A stretch of 64,000 nt of DNA from assembly GCF_900099895.1 (NCBI RefSeq), contig NZ_FNDY01000017.1:21878-85877 (forward strand), in the 5' to 3' direction. This document shows positions 1 to 8,916 of the stretch, one piece after another. Source of the stretch: Paenibacillus naphthalenovorans (GTDB taxonomy: Bacteria > Bacillota > Bacilli > Paenibacillales > NBRC-103111). Position numbers and translations under genes: made by a program. Each line of letters starts with the position of its first letter. Positions within the stretch are counted from its first letter, which is position 1. The notes beneath the pieces were generated by a model. That model did no database searches, was not told where the DNA came from, and saw nothing but the letters and a program-made list of their open reading frames with translations.

Positions 1-642
1 AGATTCAGCCACCGCCCTGAGTTCAGAACGGTCCTCGTTCCAAAAACGGACGGAAACCCCAATTACAGGTTTCGTTTCACCGCTCGGAGTTTGTGTCGGT
101 TGTCCGCGCATAGGCAATCCCATTACCGGGTCCGGCACCACTTCCACCTCTGATGGTGATATCCCCATCTTCCCTAGCAAGGCTTTGGATTCCTCATCCC
201 TTACCGTTATAAATGAACTGCGTTGAAAAGCAGACCGAATCCATCCGAAAAATAACCTGCGATGTACCGGACCGATGCCCTGGGAGTAAATAAATACAGG
301 CTTTCCCATCCACTGCGCCAAACGGATGACAGCAATATAATAAGGGATCGTCTTTGGACTCGTTTCATCCTGCAGCAAGCTTCCGCCGCCGCTGATCAGT
401 CCGTCGGCATTCCGTAAAGCCTGCCATACCTCCATGGGCTTCATTCTGTGGACGGCTTCCACTCCATAAGTCCGTGCCGTTTCCGCCGGGTTCACGGACA
501 GAACGACAGGGACGAATGTTACGCCCTGTCGTTCTCCTTGTTCCTGTAGAGCCAGCAGAATAGATTGAAGAACTGCCTCGTCACCGCTATTGTTAAAACC
601 GTAATAACCTGATATCGCTATGCGTTTAACCGAGGTACCCAT
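1..642 (-). CDS. csaB: CsaB-type polysaccharide pyruvyltransferase (3' end cut by window edge)
   Basis: From base 642 to the left edge there are 214 codons with no stop, so the C-terminus lies outside the window. The product matches CsaB, which transfers ketal-pyruvate from PEP onto ManNAc-containing secondary wall polysaccharide; SLH domains bind that pyruvylated polymer. Visible family features are the N-terminal GYYGFNNSGDEA segment and GGGSLLQD near residue 80. The ATG is set by AAGGAG nine bases upstream, inside the end of the preceding DUF5693 gene. The 25-bp overlap suggests translational coupling. An SLH-bearing protease at 13.4-16.0 kb is a plausible client of the modified wall. Family assignment is firm; the exact substrate is inferred. 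Confidence 0.9.
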   Translation of the reverse strand, partial: MGTSVKRIAISGYYGFNNSGDEAVLQSILLALQEQGERQGVTFVPVVLSVNPAETARTYGVEAVHRMKPMEVWQALRNADGLISGGGSLLQDETSPKTIPYYIAVIRLAQWMGKPVFIYSQGIGPVHRRLFFGWIRSAFQRSSFITVRDEESKALLGKMGISPSEVEVVPDPVMGLPMRGQPTQTPSGETKPVIGVSVRFWNEDRSELRAVAES

Positions 643-2672
643 CGCCGCCAACTCCTTACTACAATTTCCCATACTGCAATGAAACCAATTCCGATCAAGG
701 TTCCGAAAGCAAGCCCGTAGACGACGCGAATGGATGAAATCATCAGCGGCGTATGCAGGTGAGCGAACGTATCGACCACGGAAGCTTGACCGATTACCCC
801 GGCAAGAATCAATAGCAGCGCACTCCGGTATTTATAGCTAAGGTAAGCCCCAAGTATGAAAATCGGGTGTGAAATCAGGAATTCCTTTGTCCGCGGGCGA
901 ACCCCGAGCGTATTTTCCAAGAAGGATCGGAAATATCTCTCCAGCGAGGAGGCCTGTCCTTCATTCCCCGTCCGGGACAAATAATAGAAGCCTGCTGCCG
1001 CGATAATCGCGGCAGCAATAACCCACAGCACGCTGATATTGGAAGTAAGGATCTGACGCCCGCGAAGGACACGCTCTTTGTAAGTCATTCTCTCGCTAAA
1101 CAACAGCCAATATAGGCCTGCCAAAGCGATTGGAGCCAAATGCAGCACGCTGACACCACGGAATTGCTGCAGCACCAGCATATAGGTGATTTGATTCAGC
1201 AAACTTACAATAAAGAGAATGCCGATGGCCGACACCAATGTGGTTCGGAGCAGCAGCAGCAGGGCGAATCCGATTCTGGACCCTTCCGCTCGGTCCCATT
1301 TTTCCCGGCAGGTACGAATGGCCATCATAATCGCCAGTGTCGGAGCGCAGGTACCCGCGCCCAGCGCCAAAGCTTGCGCGAACAGGCTGGTGTTGAGCAC
1401 GAGCAATCCCGCAGAGCCCAACATACCGAGCAGAAACAACGCCAAGGCCAGCTCAGGCACGAAATAAGCGATCGTGAGCGCAATCAACGCAACAGCACCG
1501 GCCCATACCAGAACCTTTGCGATATTTTGCCAGCTGGAGTATACATACTGGAAGGCTTCCGCCTGTCCCATCGAGTAGCCTGAGGCTTGGATGCGCGGAA
1601 TTGCGCCATCCGGACCATCCAAAGCGGCATAAATCGCATCAAGCGGATGCAGAATTTGCCCTTTATCGAGGTTTTTGACTGCTCGGGCATTCAGGAACAC
1701 CATCCGAATGTTGCGGTCTTTCACCGCCAGAACAAAACGGTCCGATACGCCCTGTATACGTCCCTTCAGCTCCTCTTCAGACAAATTCTCCGTCAGCTTC
1801 TGGGCATCGGTCTCCGTAAAGGAATGGAGCCTTACCACATTATGATGGATTCGTTTGGCCAAGCCGGCAAAGCCCTTTTGCTCCGTCTTTTGCAGCTCGA
1901 TAACCGCAAGGCCTATACGATGCTTGCGCATCAGCTCGCCCATTTTGTCCAGATTGGTCGTATCCTTCTCGCTAACGAATCCAGGCACGGTTTCCCCATC
2001 CACGATGAATCTCTTGACGCCGAGCTTTCTCAGCTGTGCAAGCAATGCGTCCATCTGGTTCGTATTAAACGGGCGGCGGTTCGACATGCGGACGACAATC
2101 GAGAAACCCTCATCCTTCAACATTTGAAGCGTGATAGGATCGGGATCCATCGTTTTGAGCATCGCCTCGTCCATCGCCATTTCAATGATCATGCCAGGCT
2201 GATGATTAAAGCTCCAAGATCTGGTTCTAACACCCAAATCATGGAATGTCTGCTCGATGAGCGGCTGAAGTTGAGGCTGCGAATCGGTCTCCGTGAACAA
2301 AACATACGTGAAGTTCTCGCCCGGGGAGAACGGAACTTGCATAAGCACAGACGCGTCGCGGGACGAAAACACCTCGATACGGCGGCTGAGCTTCAGCTCA
2401 TTTAATGTCGCCTCGTATACAGCCATACTTCCCACGCCATGCTGCTTCAGCTTGACAAGCTGGTCACTCACGAATTTACGCGGATTCGTCTGCATATCCG
2501 AAATTTCGAGCAAATCGCGATAATCCATGACAAACTCGACCTTACGCCCGGACTGCTGCTCAGTTTGGTAACGTTCATACGCTATGGGAATGGAGGCCAG
2601 CACTCCGAGAATGACCAGCCACCACAATCCTTTGCGCGCTAATTGATTCCACTTCATGTACCTTGCCTTCAA
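618..2672 (-). CDS. DUF5693 family membrane protein
   Basis: A 684-residue protein with one N-terminal membrane segment (about residues 15-35), a long soluble region to about 380, then a C-terminal block of many hydrophobic helices (about 385-680). It resembles the DUF5693 family that accompanies csaB in Paenibacillus and relatives. No catalytic motif is recognised. The topology would suit a partner in export or pyruvylation of wall polymer, but this is inference from context. The start is ambiguous: TTG at 2672 has GGGAG nine bases upstream, while an in-frame ATG at 2657 has AAGGCAAGG very close. It lies 18 bp after pgcA and overlaps csaB by 25 bp, so the three look cotranscribed. Confidence 0.85.
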   Translation of the reverse strand: MKARYMKWNQLARKGLWWLVILGVLASIPIAYERYQTEQQSGRKVEFVMDYRDLLEISDMQTNPRKFVSDQLVKLKQHGVGSMAVYEATLNELKLSRRIEVFSSRDASVLMQVPFSPGENFTYVLFTETDSQPQLQPLIEQTFHDLGVRTRSWSFNHQPGMIIEMAMDEAMLKTMDPDPITLQMLKDEGFSIVVRMSNRRPFNTNQMDALLAQLRKLGVKRFIVDGETVPGFVSEKDTTNLDKMGELMRKHRIGLAVIELQKTEQKGFAGLAKRIHHNVVRLHSFTETDAQKLTENLSEEELKGRIQGVSDRFVLAVKDRNIRMVFLNARAVKNLDKGQILHPLDAIYAALDGPDGAIPRIQASGYSMGQAEAFQYVYSSWQNIAKVLVWAGAVALIALTIAYFVPELALALFLLGMLGSAGLLVLNTSLFAQALALGAGTCAPTLAIMMAIRTCREKWDRAEGSRIGFALLLLLRTTLVSAIGILFIVSLLNQITYMLVLQQFRGVSVLHLAPIALAGLYWLLFSERMTYKERVLRGRQILTSNISVLWVIAAAIIAAAGFYYLSRTGNEGQASSLERYFRSFLENTLGVRPRTKEFLISHPIFILGAYLSYKYRSALLLILAGVIGQASVVDTFAHLHTPLMISSIRVVYGLAFGTLIGIGFIAVWEIVVRSWRRWVPRLNA

Positions 2673-2690
2673 TGCTGTCAGCTCCCAATG

Positions 2691-4397
2691 TTAGTGATGG
2701 TCAACGCGGGACATGACAGTCTGAACAAGCTTGTCGATCGCATCCGATGCGGCCTGTGCAGAGCTGCCGCGAACAGCGAAGTAAACCTTGATCTTAGGCT
2801 CCGTGCCCGAAGGGCGCAAGCAGAACCACGAGTCGTCCTCCAAGGTGAATTTGAGTACATTCTCTACCGGAAGTCCATATAAACCCTGTAAGAAATCCTC
2901 CACCTTAGTCACTTGAAGCCCATTTAATTCAACAGGCGGCTGTCTCCGCCAATCTTCCATGATCCCCTGAATCTTCTCGACGCCGTCCTTGCCCTTGAGC
3001 GTACGCGATTCCAGCCTTTCCAAAAAATAACCATGCCGCTCGTACAATTCCTGAAGCACATCGTAGAGCGTCTTGCCTTTGCTCTTGTAATATGCCGCAG
3101 CTTCACAGATTAGCATAGATGCGACAACGGCGTCCTTATCGCGAGCGTAGGTGCCTGCCAAATAGCCGTAGCTCTCCTCATAGCCAAACAAAAACTCGGC
3201 CTCTCCGCTTTGTTCGAACTGCGTTATTTTTTCCCCGATATATTTAAAGCCGGTCAGCGTATTAAGCACCTTCGCTCCGTAATGCTCCGCAATGACTGCG
3301 CCCATCTCGCTTGTAACAATGGTTTTGACAACCACGCCATTGGCCGGCAGCTCACCCCGCTCCTGCAAACGGCCCAACAAGTAATCAATCATAATCGCAC
3401 CCGATTGGTTACCGCTAAGAACGAAATATTCTCCATTCGCATCCTTCACCACTGCACCCATCCGATCGCAGTCCGGGTCTGTCCCGATCAGAATGTCAGC
3501 GTCAATCTTCTTTCCTTCGGCGATCGCCAGTGCGAAGGCCTCCCGTTCCTCCGGGTTCGGCGACTTCACAGTAGAAAAATTCGCGTCCGGCTTTTCTTGC
3601 TCCGCCACCACATGGACTTGTTCGAATCCTATCGCACCAAGTGCGGCGCGTACAGCCAAATTCCCGGCACCATGCAGCGGTGTATAGACGATACGGAAAT
3701 CATCGCTCATCTCACGCACCAGCTCGGAATTAAGACTCACAGCGGTAACGGCACGAATGTATTCTTCATCCACCGCTTCCCCAATCCATTCCAGCAGCCC
3801 GGCTTTCTCCGCATCCGCCCGCGAGCTTCTCTTGACATTGGCAAACGACTCTACACTGCGAATTTCGGCTATGACCTGTTTCGCCTGATCCGGAACAAGC
3901 TGCCCTCCATCGCTTCCATACACTTTATATCCGTTATATTCAGGCGGATTATGACTGGCCGTAATGACTACCCCCGCATCGGCATTCAAATAACGTACGG
4001 CAAACGAGAGCTCCGGCGTAGTACGAAGTGACTCGAACAGGTAGGCCTTGATTCCGTTCCCGGCAAGCACCTTAGCCGTTTCAAGCGCGAATTCGGGAGA
4101 TTGATTCCGTGAATCGTAGGCAATGACGACGGATGGCGTTTTTTTACCGGATTTCAGCAGAAACTGGGCCAGCCCTTGTGTGGCCCTTGCCACCGTATAA
4201 ACGTTCATACGGTTGGTTCCGGCTCCGATTACCCCCCGCAGTCCGCCGGTACCGAATTCCAGGTCACGGTAAAACCGGTCTTCCACTTCTTTAGGGTCTC
4301 CCGAAATCGAACGAAGTTCTTCTTTCGTCGCTGCGTCGATAGCTTCATCATTTAACCAAAGTTCATATTGCTCTTGCACTCGCGTTTGAGAATTCAT
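2691..4397 (-). CDS. pgcA: Phosphoglucomutase/phosphomannomutase, alpha-D-phosphohexomutase family
   Basis: A 568-residue cytosolic enzyme that interconverts hexose 1- and 6-phosphates, feeding nucleotide-sugar synthesis for wall polymers. The phosphoserine loop TASHNPPEYNGYK has its serine at residue 148. The metal-binding loop DPDCDR is at 307-312, the sugar-binding GYEESYG follows, and the C-terminal phosphate-binding RPSGTEPKIK is present, so all four domains are intact. Length fits the PgcA type of Bacillus. ATG start with GGAGGAGACGGAATA upstream. It is the first gene of a likely pgcA-DUF5693-csaB unit. Glucose versus mannose phosphate preference cannot be told from sequence. Confidence 0.93.
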   Translation of the reverse strand: MNSQTRVQEQYELWLNDEAIDAATKEELRSISGDPKEVEDRFYRDLEFGTGGLRGVIGAGTNRMNVYTVARATQGLAQFLLKSGKKTPSVVIAYDSRNQSPEFALETAKVLAGNGIKAYLFESLRTTPELSFAVRYLNADAGVVITASHNPPEYNGYKVYGSDGGQLVPDQAKQVIAEIRSVESFANVKRSSRADAEKAGLLEWIGEAVDEEYIRAVTAVSLNSELVREMSDDFRIVYTPLHGAGNLAVRAALGAIGFEQVHVVAEQEKPDANFSTVKSPNPEEREAFALAIAEGKKIDADILIGTDPDCDRMGAVVKDANGEYFVLSGNQSGAIMIDYLLGRLQERGELPANGVVVKTIVTSEMGAVIAEHYGAKVLNTLTGFKYIGEKITQFEQSGEAEFLFGYEESYGYLAGTYARDKDAVVASMLICEAAAYYKSKGKTLYDVLQELYERHGYFLERLESRTLKGKDGVEKIQGIMEDWRRQPPVELNGLQVTKVEDFLQGLYGLPVENVLKFTLEDDSWFCLRPSGTEPKIKVYFAVRGSSAQAASDAIDKLVQTVMSRVDHH

Positions 4398-4451
4398 TAT
4401 TCCGTCTCCTCCACCCTAATTTTTATGTATGAATGTGAAATATGATCGGTC

Positions 4452-4883
4452 TTATTCTCTATCCTTCAGAGCAAACATCAATTCTCCTTCAGCCACCACC
4501 TTATCCCCGACTTTGGCTGTTGCCTGTCCCTTGCCGATGCTTCCTTTCAAGCGGGTAATTTCCACTTCCAAGGTTAACGTATCGCCGGGAACCACCTGAC
4601 CGCGGAACCGGAAATTATCAATTCCCGCAAAAAAGCCAAGCTTTCCGCGATTGGACTCCACCATTAGCATGGCGACGCAGCCAACCTGAGCCAAGGCCTC
4701 CACAATCAACACTCCCGGCATAACGGGATACCCTGGAAAATGTCCCTGAAAAAAGGGTTCGTTCATCGTTACGTTTTTGATACCCGTGGCTTTTACGCCG
4801 GCTTCCACTTCCAAAATTCGGTCCACCAGGAAGAACGGGTACCGGTGAGGAATGATTTCTTGAATTTGTACAGCATCTAACAA
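4452..4883 (-). CDS. fabZ: 3-hydroxyacyl-[acyl-carrier-protein] dehydratase FabZ
   Basis: A hot-dog-fold enzyme of type II fatty acid synthesis that dehydrates 3-hydroxyacyl-ACP to trans-2-enoyl-ACP. The signature [17 protein letters not shown] contains catalytic His48 and Glu62, and the N-terminal [14 protein letters not shown] is typical. I start at TTG 4883 (143 residues) because AAAGGAGC lies eight bases ahead of it and the product then begins MLDAVQIQE like other FabZ proteins. The longer reading from GTG 4901 would place that ribosome site inside the coding region. It neighbours flagellar and mbl genes as ywpB does in B. subtilis. Confidence 0.93.
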   Translation of the reverse strand: MLDAVQIQEIIPHRYPFFLVDRILEVEAGVKATGIKNVTMNEPFFQGHFPGYPVMPGVLIVEALAQVGCVAMLMVESNRGKLGFFAGIDNFRFRGQVVPGDTLTLEVEITRLKGSIGKGQATAKVGDKVVAEGELMFALKDRE

Positions 4884-4979
4884 GGTTGTTGCTCCTTTCA
4901 CATGGTATAAGTTCGATCTTATTAACTGAAACTAAGAATGTCCCTTCATGATCTGCAGTAATGAAGGTTGATATAAGGG

Positions 4980-5033
4980 AGCTTATGTACAGGATTGCCG
5001 CAGACGGCAGGCCTTGACATAAGCTCTTTTTTT
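4980..5033 (+). terminator. Two-stem hairpin with plus-strand T-run between fabZ and pgsA
   Basis: Outer arms GAGCTTATGT (4980-4989) and ACATAAGCTC (5017-5026) enclose a small stem TGCCG/CGGCA (4996-5009), followed on plus by seven T. The T-run is on plus although both flanking genes are minus. It may stop antisense transcription or act as a symmetric terminator after fabZ. A second, weaker inverted repeat CCTTCAT/ATGAAGG lies at about 4943-4967. Confidence 0.5.
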
Positions 5034-5040
5034 AAAAAAG

Positions 5041-5568
5041 TTAATCGGCATTCAGACTTCGTTGATTCAGCACATAAAACTGTAGAATATAAATAACCGT
5101 TGTCACGAAAGAAACGATAATTACAAACCATAGGTAAGCATGGGCGTAGGGGAGCTGGAAAACGATAAATAAAATGGCTACGTAATATAACACAGTGGTC
5201 AGCTTGCCCAAAACATTGGCAGGGACCGTCTTTTTTCCCCGAAAATGGAAGAATGCCGAACCAATAATCATCCCCGCATCTCTTAAAAACATGGCCATCG
5301 CGGCCTGCCATGAAATCATTTGGGAAAACACCAATGACAAAAAGACGGTGATTAGCATCAATTTATCCGCAAGCGGGTCCAACATGCTGCCCAACGGCGT
5401 AACAAGCTTGCGCTTACGCGCAATATAACCATCCAGCACGTCGGTCAGTCCGGCAAGCAAAAGTACAAAAAAGGCTAACTTTATGTAACCAGCCCCAAAC
5501 ACAATCAAGTAAACCGGAATCAGTACAAACCGGCATAGCGTTAGGATATTGGGCAAGTTCCACAACAA
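5041..5568 (-). CDS. pgsA: CDP-alcohol phosphatidyltransferase (phosphatidylglycerophosphate synthase)
   Basis: An integral membrane enzyme that makes phosphatidylglycerophosphate from CDP-diacylglycerol and glycerol-3-phosphate, the committed step to phosphatidylglycerol. The family motif DG-x2-AR-x8-G-x3-D-x3-D is complete in DGYIARKRK...GSMLDPLADK. Several hydrophobic helices follow. I place the start at TTG 5568 (175 residues): GGAGGGGG lies eight bases ahead and the product begins MLWNLPNILTLCRF. The GTG at 5607 would put the ribosome site within the gene. A TATAAT lies upstream at 5649-5654, so it may be transcribed on its own. Other CDP-alcohol transferases are possible, but PgsA fits best. 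Confidence 0.88.
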   Translation of the reverse strand: MLWNLPNILTLCRFVLIPVYLIVFGAGYIKLAFFVLLLAGLTDVLDGYIARKRKLVTPLGSMLDPLADKLMLITVFLSLVFSQMISWQAAMAMFLRDAGMIIGSAFFHFRGKKTVPANVLGKLTTVLYYVAILFIVFQLPYAHAYLWFVIIVSFVTTVIYILQFYVLNQRSLNAD

Positions 5569-5648
5569 CTGGTTTTCCCCCTCCAGATCGTCAGGCCAGG
5601 CCGGCACTGTTCGTTATCCATTCTTTCTACATCCGTTCCCATCCTTAC

Positions 5649-5677
5649 ATTATACCGTTATGAGAATAAAAATAAAA
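5649..5677 (-). promoter_or_regulatory. Putative SigA promoter for pgsA
   Basis: Minus-strand TATAAT at 5649-5654 with a poor -35 (TTTTAT) 17 bases upstream that overlaps the T-rich tail of the preceding terminator. The -10 is perfect and the -35 weak. Confidence 0.4.
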
Positions 5678-5695
5678 CTCCCTCTTAGGGGAGTT
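5664..5695 (-). terminator. Rho-independent terminator after the EpuA-like gene
   Basis: On minus, AACTCCC and GGGAGTT (5676-5682 and 5689-5695) form a hairpin followed by TTATTTTTATT. It begins at the stop codon of the upstream small membrane-protein gene. Confidence 0.7.
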
Positions 5696-5913
5696 CAGGA
5701 ATCAGAATATATAAGATCGAATATGTGACGCCAAGTATGGACGTCGAACATTTCATAGAAGCTCTGCTTGCCGACATATACATATCCAATCGTAAGGCCT
5801 ATAAAAAGCGCTGCCGCGCATGCAAGAGGGAACCACGTCCACCTGATCATCCGACGGAACGCTTTATTCCGCTGTTTCGATCCTTCAGACGCCTCTTTTC
5901 GGGGTTTGCTCAA
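5695..5913 (-). CDS. EpuA-like small membrane protein (often labelled DNA-directed RNA polymerase subunit beta)
   Basis: A 72-residue protein with a basic N-terminus (about 1-25), one hydrophobic segment WFPLACAAALFIGLTIGYVYV (about 27-48) and a short extracytoplasmic tail. It resembles the EpuA family, whose database name as an RNA polymerase beta subunit is misleading because nothing in the sequence resembles RpoB. Function unknown. It starts at TTG with GAGG eight bases upstream and follows flhP closely, so it is probably the last gene of the mbl-flhO-flhP transcript. Confidence 0.75.
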   Translation of the reverse strand: MSKPRKEASEGSKQRNKAFRRMIRWTWFPLACAAALFIGLTIGYVYVGKQSFYEMFDVHTWRHIFDLIYSDS

Positions 5914-5941
5914 GTTACCAACCTCACTTTACACATTGCCG

Positions 5942-6817
5942 CTAGCCACGCAAACTGTTAGCCAAATTCATCATTTGATCGGATGAGCTGATTGCCCGGG
6001 AATTCAATTGAAACGCTCTCTGTATCGAGATCAGTTCCGTCATCTCATCGGATAAATTGACGTTGGATTGTTCCAGGAAGCCTTGGCGAACCGTAATCGG
6101 ATCAACCTCATTATTCGCAGCGGTAACGGTTTGAAGAATCTCCTCTTGCTGAGCCGGCGTTATATTCCCCGGCAGACTGTAAAGATTATCTCCCAGCTGC
6201 TGCAATAGTTGGGGACGAACGGCACGCACCAATTTGATCTGTCCAACCTCGATCGGAGCTGCTCCTGGTTCCGTCTCGTTATAAGCCATGATCACTCCGT
6301 CAGGACTGATTTGGATTCGATGGTTGATCGGTATGCGTATCGGATTATCATCGGTTCCCATCACATAATGGCCGTCTTTCGTAGTCAAGAGCATGTTATC
6401 CGGGTCCAGCGGATCCGCCGAAGGAGACAACTGAAAGGATCCATTGCGGGTCCACCTTGTGGCTTGCACCGGATTATTATCGGCATCCAAAACAACGGTG
6501 GATATCTCGAACAATCCGCTGCCTTCAATAGCCATATCCAATGGACTATCCGTAGCCTGGAGTGAGCCCTGAGCAAGGTTCAGTTGTGCCGCAACCAGCT
6601 TGGCGCCCCAGCCTTGATTGTATCCAAGCGGTGTAAGCCGCCCTTCCCTTTGGAAGCCTTGCGGCTGCTGCTTTACGCTGGTAAGCACGTCTTGAAAGGA
6701 GGCTTCACGCCGTTTGTATCCGGTCGTATTCACGTTAGCGATATTGTTGGCTGCCAAATCAAGCTTCTGCTGCAGCGCGTGCATCGATACCGACGATGTA
6801 ATCATGGAGTTGTTCAT
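5942..6817 (-). CDS. flhP: Flagellar hook-basal body protein FlhP
   Basis: A 291-residue axial (rod/hook family) protein. The N-terminal flg_bb_rod motif LDLAANNIANVNTTGYKRRE at about residues 19-38 and the C-terminal coiled-coil motif ending in QRAFQLNSRAISSSDQMMN are both present, the pattern of FlgG/FlgF-type proteins. No signal peptide, as expected for type III export. ATG with AGGAGG six bases upstream. It lies ten bases after flhO, matching the mbl-flhO-flhP order of B. subtilis. FlgF/FlgG-like rod protein is the alternative name. Confidence 0.9.
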   Translation of the reverse strand: MNNSMITSSVSMHALQQKLDLAANNIANVNTTGYKRREASFQDVLTSVKQQPQGFQREGRLTPLGYNQGWGAKLVAAQLNLAQGSLQATDSPLDMAIEGSGLFEISTVVLDADNNPVQATRWTRNGSFQLSPSADPLDPDNMLLTTKDGHYVMGTDDNPIRIPINHRIQISPDGVIMAYNETEPGAAPIEVGQIKLVRAVRPQLLQQLGDNLYSLPGNITPAQQEEILQTVTAANNEVDPITVRQGFLEQSNVNLSDEMTELISIQRAFQLNSRAISSSDQMMNLANSLRG

Positions 6818-6827
6818 GTCCTACCTC

Positions 6828-7727
6828 CTAAACTCGTCCAACTTCGTTGACGGCCTTTTCCATGCTTTTATCGTAAAACTGAATCATCTTCTGATTCGCT
6901 TCATAGGCCCGCAGAGCAGCCATCATATCGACCATGGATTGGCCTGCATCGACATTGGAGCGCTCGATGTAGCCTTGACGCACTTCCACCTGATCATCTG
7001 CATTAATCGGACGAAAGGCCCCCTGATCCAATGCATTCAAACGGTATAAACCGTTCCCTTCGCGAATCAGCTGATTCGGGTCCTCCACCCGGGTAATCAT
7101 CAGAGCCATCGGCTCGCCGTTTGCGCCAAGCAATGGCTGACCCTCCGCATTGATAAACTGTCCGGTCCGCGTAATGCGGAAATTCGTAATCGGAGCTCCC
7201 GTTCCCGGTTCTACCAGAACGATAGGTTGTCCATCACGCCCCAGCACTTGATGGCCGTCGCCATCGATCAATTGGCCATTCGCATCCAAAGAAAACTTGC
7301 CGTTCAAAGTATAGCGTTCCTCGCCTGCAGCATTCAAAATAGTAAAAAACGCCTGCGGCTGAATGACACGCTGGCCGTTCGCGTCCACATATTTGCCTGA
7401 GCTGTCAAAAACGGCGCCGGGCACCTGAATGTTCGAAACTAAAGCAAAGTCAAAAGGATTGTTCGTTTCTTGAAGGTCGCCTTGTGCGTGAAGAGACACA
7501 TTCTCCTCCGCGAGAACGCCGGTATTTAGCCGCCCCAAGGAAACCGAACCGGGCTCGTCCTTGCCATTTCGCACCCGTGAGATCAAAATTTCAGGAAATG
7601 AACGGTTAATCCCGTTGCCTCCCTTGAAGCCCGGCGTATTGATATTGGCGATGTTATTAGTAACAATATCGTGTTTACGCTGCTGGGCAATCATGCCGGA
7701 TGCGGCGGTGTACAAGCCTCTTAACAT
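6828..7727 (-). CDS. flhO: Flagellar hook-basal body protein FlhO
   Basis: A 299-residue rod/hook family protein, paralogue of the adjacent FlhP. The N-terminal motif MLRGLYTAASGMIAQQRKHD continues into VTNNIANINTPGFKG, and the C-terminus has MVDMMAALRAYEANQKMI, both standard for axial proteins. The start is fixed by AGGAGG about nine bases ahead of ATG 7727; the open frame extends further upstream, but that part overlaps mbl and lacks a ribosome site. It sits 28 bp after mbl with no terminator between, so cotranscription is likely. Confidence 0.9.
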   Translation of the reverse strand: MLRGLYTAASGMIAQQRKHDIVTNNIANINTPGFKGGNGINRSFPEILISRVRNGKDEPGSVSLGRLNTGVLAEENVSLHAQGDLQETNNPFDFALVSNIQVPGAVFDSSGKYVDANGQRVIQPQAFFTILNAAGEERYTLNGKFSLDANGQLIDGDGHQVLGRDGQPIVLVEPGTGAPITNFRITRTGQFINAEGQPLLGANGEPMALMITRVEDPNQLIREGNGLYRLNALDQGAFRPINADDQVEVRQGYIERSNVDAGQSMVDMMAALRAYEANQKMIQFYDKSMEKAVNEVGRV

Positions 7728-7755
7728 GGATCCTTTGCCTCCTGTATGATCTGAA

Positions 7756-8757
7756 TTACTTAAATTTTCTTTTAGATACCTTATCCAGGTTGTCCAACAT
7801 AATGCCGGTACCCTTAACCACGCAATGCATCGGATCTTCAGCAATCAAGACAGGCACTTTAAGCTCCTCGGCCAGTAGTTGATCGATTCCGTGCAGCATC
7901 GCGCCGCCGCCCGTCAGAATGACGCCGCGATCGATAATATCCGCCGAAAGTTCCGGAGGCGTTCGTTCCAGCACGCTCTTGGCCGCCGCTACAATGGAAG
8001 ATACCGGCTCCCAAAGCGCTTCTTGAATTTCTTGCGAGTTGATCGTAATCGTCTGCGGCAATCCGCTCACCATATCTCTGCCGCGGATATCCATCGTTTC
8101 TTTCTGTCCGTCGGGATGTACCGTTCCAATACGGATCTTGATGTCCTCGCTTGTCCGTTCACCGATTAAAAGCTTATATTTGCTCTTGATATACTTCATA
8201 ATGGAGGAGTCAAACTTGTCCCCGGCAATTTTAATGGAAGAGGAGGTGACGACGTCACCCATCGACAAAACAGCTACGTCTGTCGTCCCTCCGCCGATAT
8301 CCACCACCATGTTTCCGCTCGGCTGAAATATATCCATACCGGCACCGATCGCCGCTGCCTTGGGTTCCTCTTCCAAGAACACTTCCCGCGCTCCGCTTCT
8401 TTCGGCTGCTTCCCGAATTGCCTTTTGCTCCACGGAGGTAATGTTGGTCGGAGCACAAATCAGGATGCGGGGATGACTGTACCATTTCCTGCCTCCAACT
8501 TTATTAATGAAATATTTGAGCATCATTTCAGTAATTTCAAAGTCGGCGATAACGCCTTCTCTAAGCGGGCGAATGGCAATGATATTGCCGGGTGTCCTTC
8601 CTACCATGCGGCGTGCTTCCTCACCCACGGCCAGCACCCGCTTCGTTTCGCTTTCGATGGCAACGACGGACGGCTCATCCAGGACTACGCCCCGCCCTTT
8701 CACATGAATCAGGACGTTCGCAGTCCCTAGATCTATGCCGATATCCTTGCTTAACAT
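7756..8757 (-). CDS. mbl: Rod shape-determining protein Mbl (MreB family)
   Basis: A 333-residue bacterial actin that forms membrane-associated filaments guiding lateral wall synthesis. N-terminal phosphate loop DIGIDLGTANVLIH, the second phosphate motif DIGGGTTDVAV and the adenosine-binding LTGGGAMLHGID are all visible. Length and position between spoIIID and the flhO/flhP pair identify it as Mbl rather than MreB or MreBH. ATG 8757 has GGGAGG with eight-base spacing; the seven codons upstream in frame have no ribosome site. Confidence 0.93.
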   Translation of the reverse strand: MLSKDIGIDLGTANVLIHVKGRGVVLDEPSVVAIESETKRVLAVGEEARRMVGRTPGNIIAIRPLREGVIADFEITEMMLKYFINKVGGRKWYSHPRILICAPTNITSVEQKAIREAAERSGAREVFLEEEPKAAAIGAGMDIFQPSGNMVVDIGGGTTDVAVLSMGDVVTSSSIKIAGDKFDSSIMKYIKSKYKLLIGERTSEDIKIRIGTVHPDGQKETMDIRGRDMVSGLPQTITINSQEIQEALWEPVSSIVAAAKSVLERTPPELSADIIDRGVILTGGGAMLHGIDQLLAEELKVPVLIAEDPMHCVVKGTGIMLDNLDKVSKRKFK

Positions 8758-8916
8758 CCAATAATCCTCCCTAGCCAACCGTCCATCTCATTGAAGAAGC
8801 GGCACTCCTATAATATACGTTACTTAGGTAATTTCGCCATGAATTTGAAAATTCCTCTTTTTGTCCGTGATTTTTCGACAATAATCGCTTCATTTTTATC
8901 GGTTCGGGAGCGGGAT

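Noticed and set aside
3210..4031. Plus-strand frame of 273 codons opposite pgcA
   Set aside because: Shadow of a conserved enzyme gene; no promoter, ribosome site or domain.
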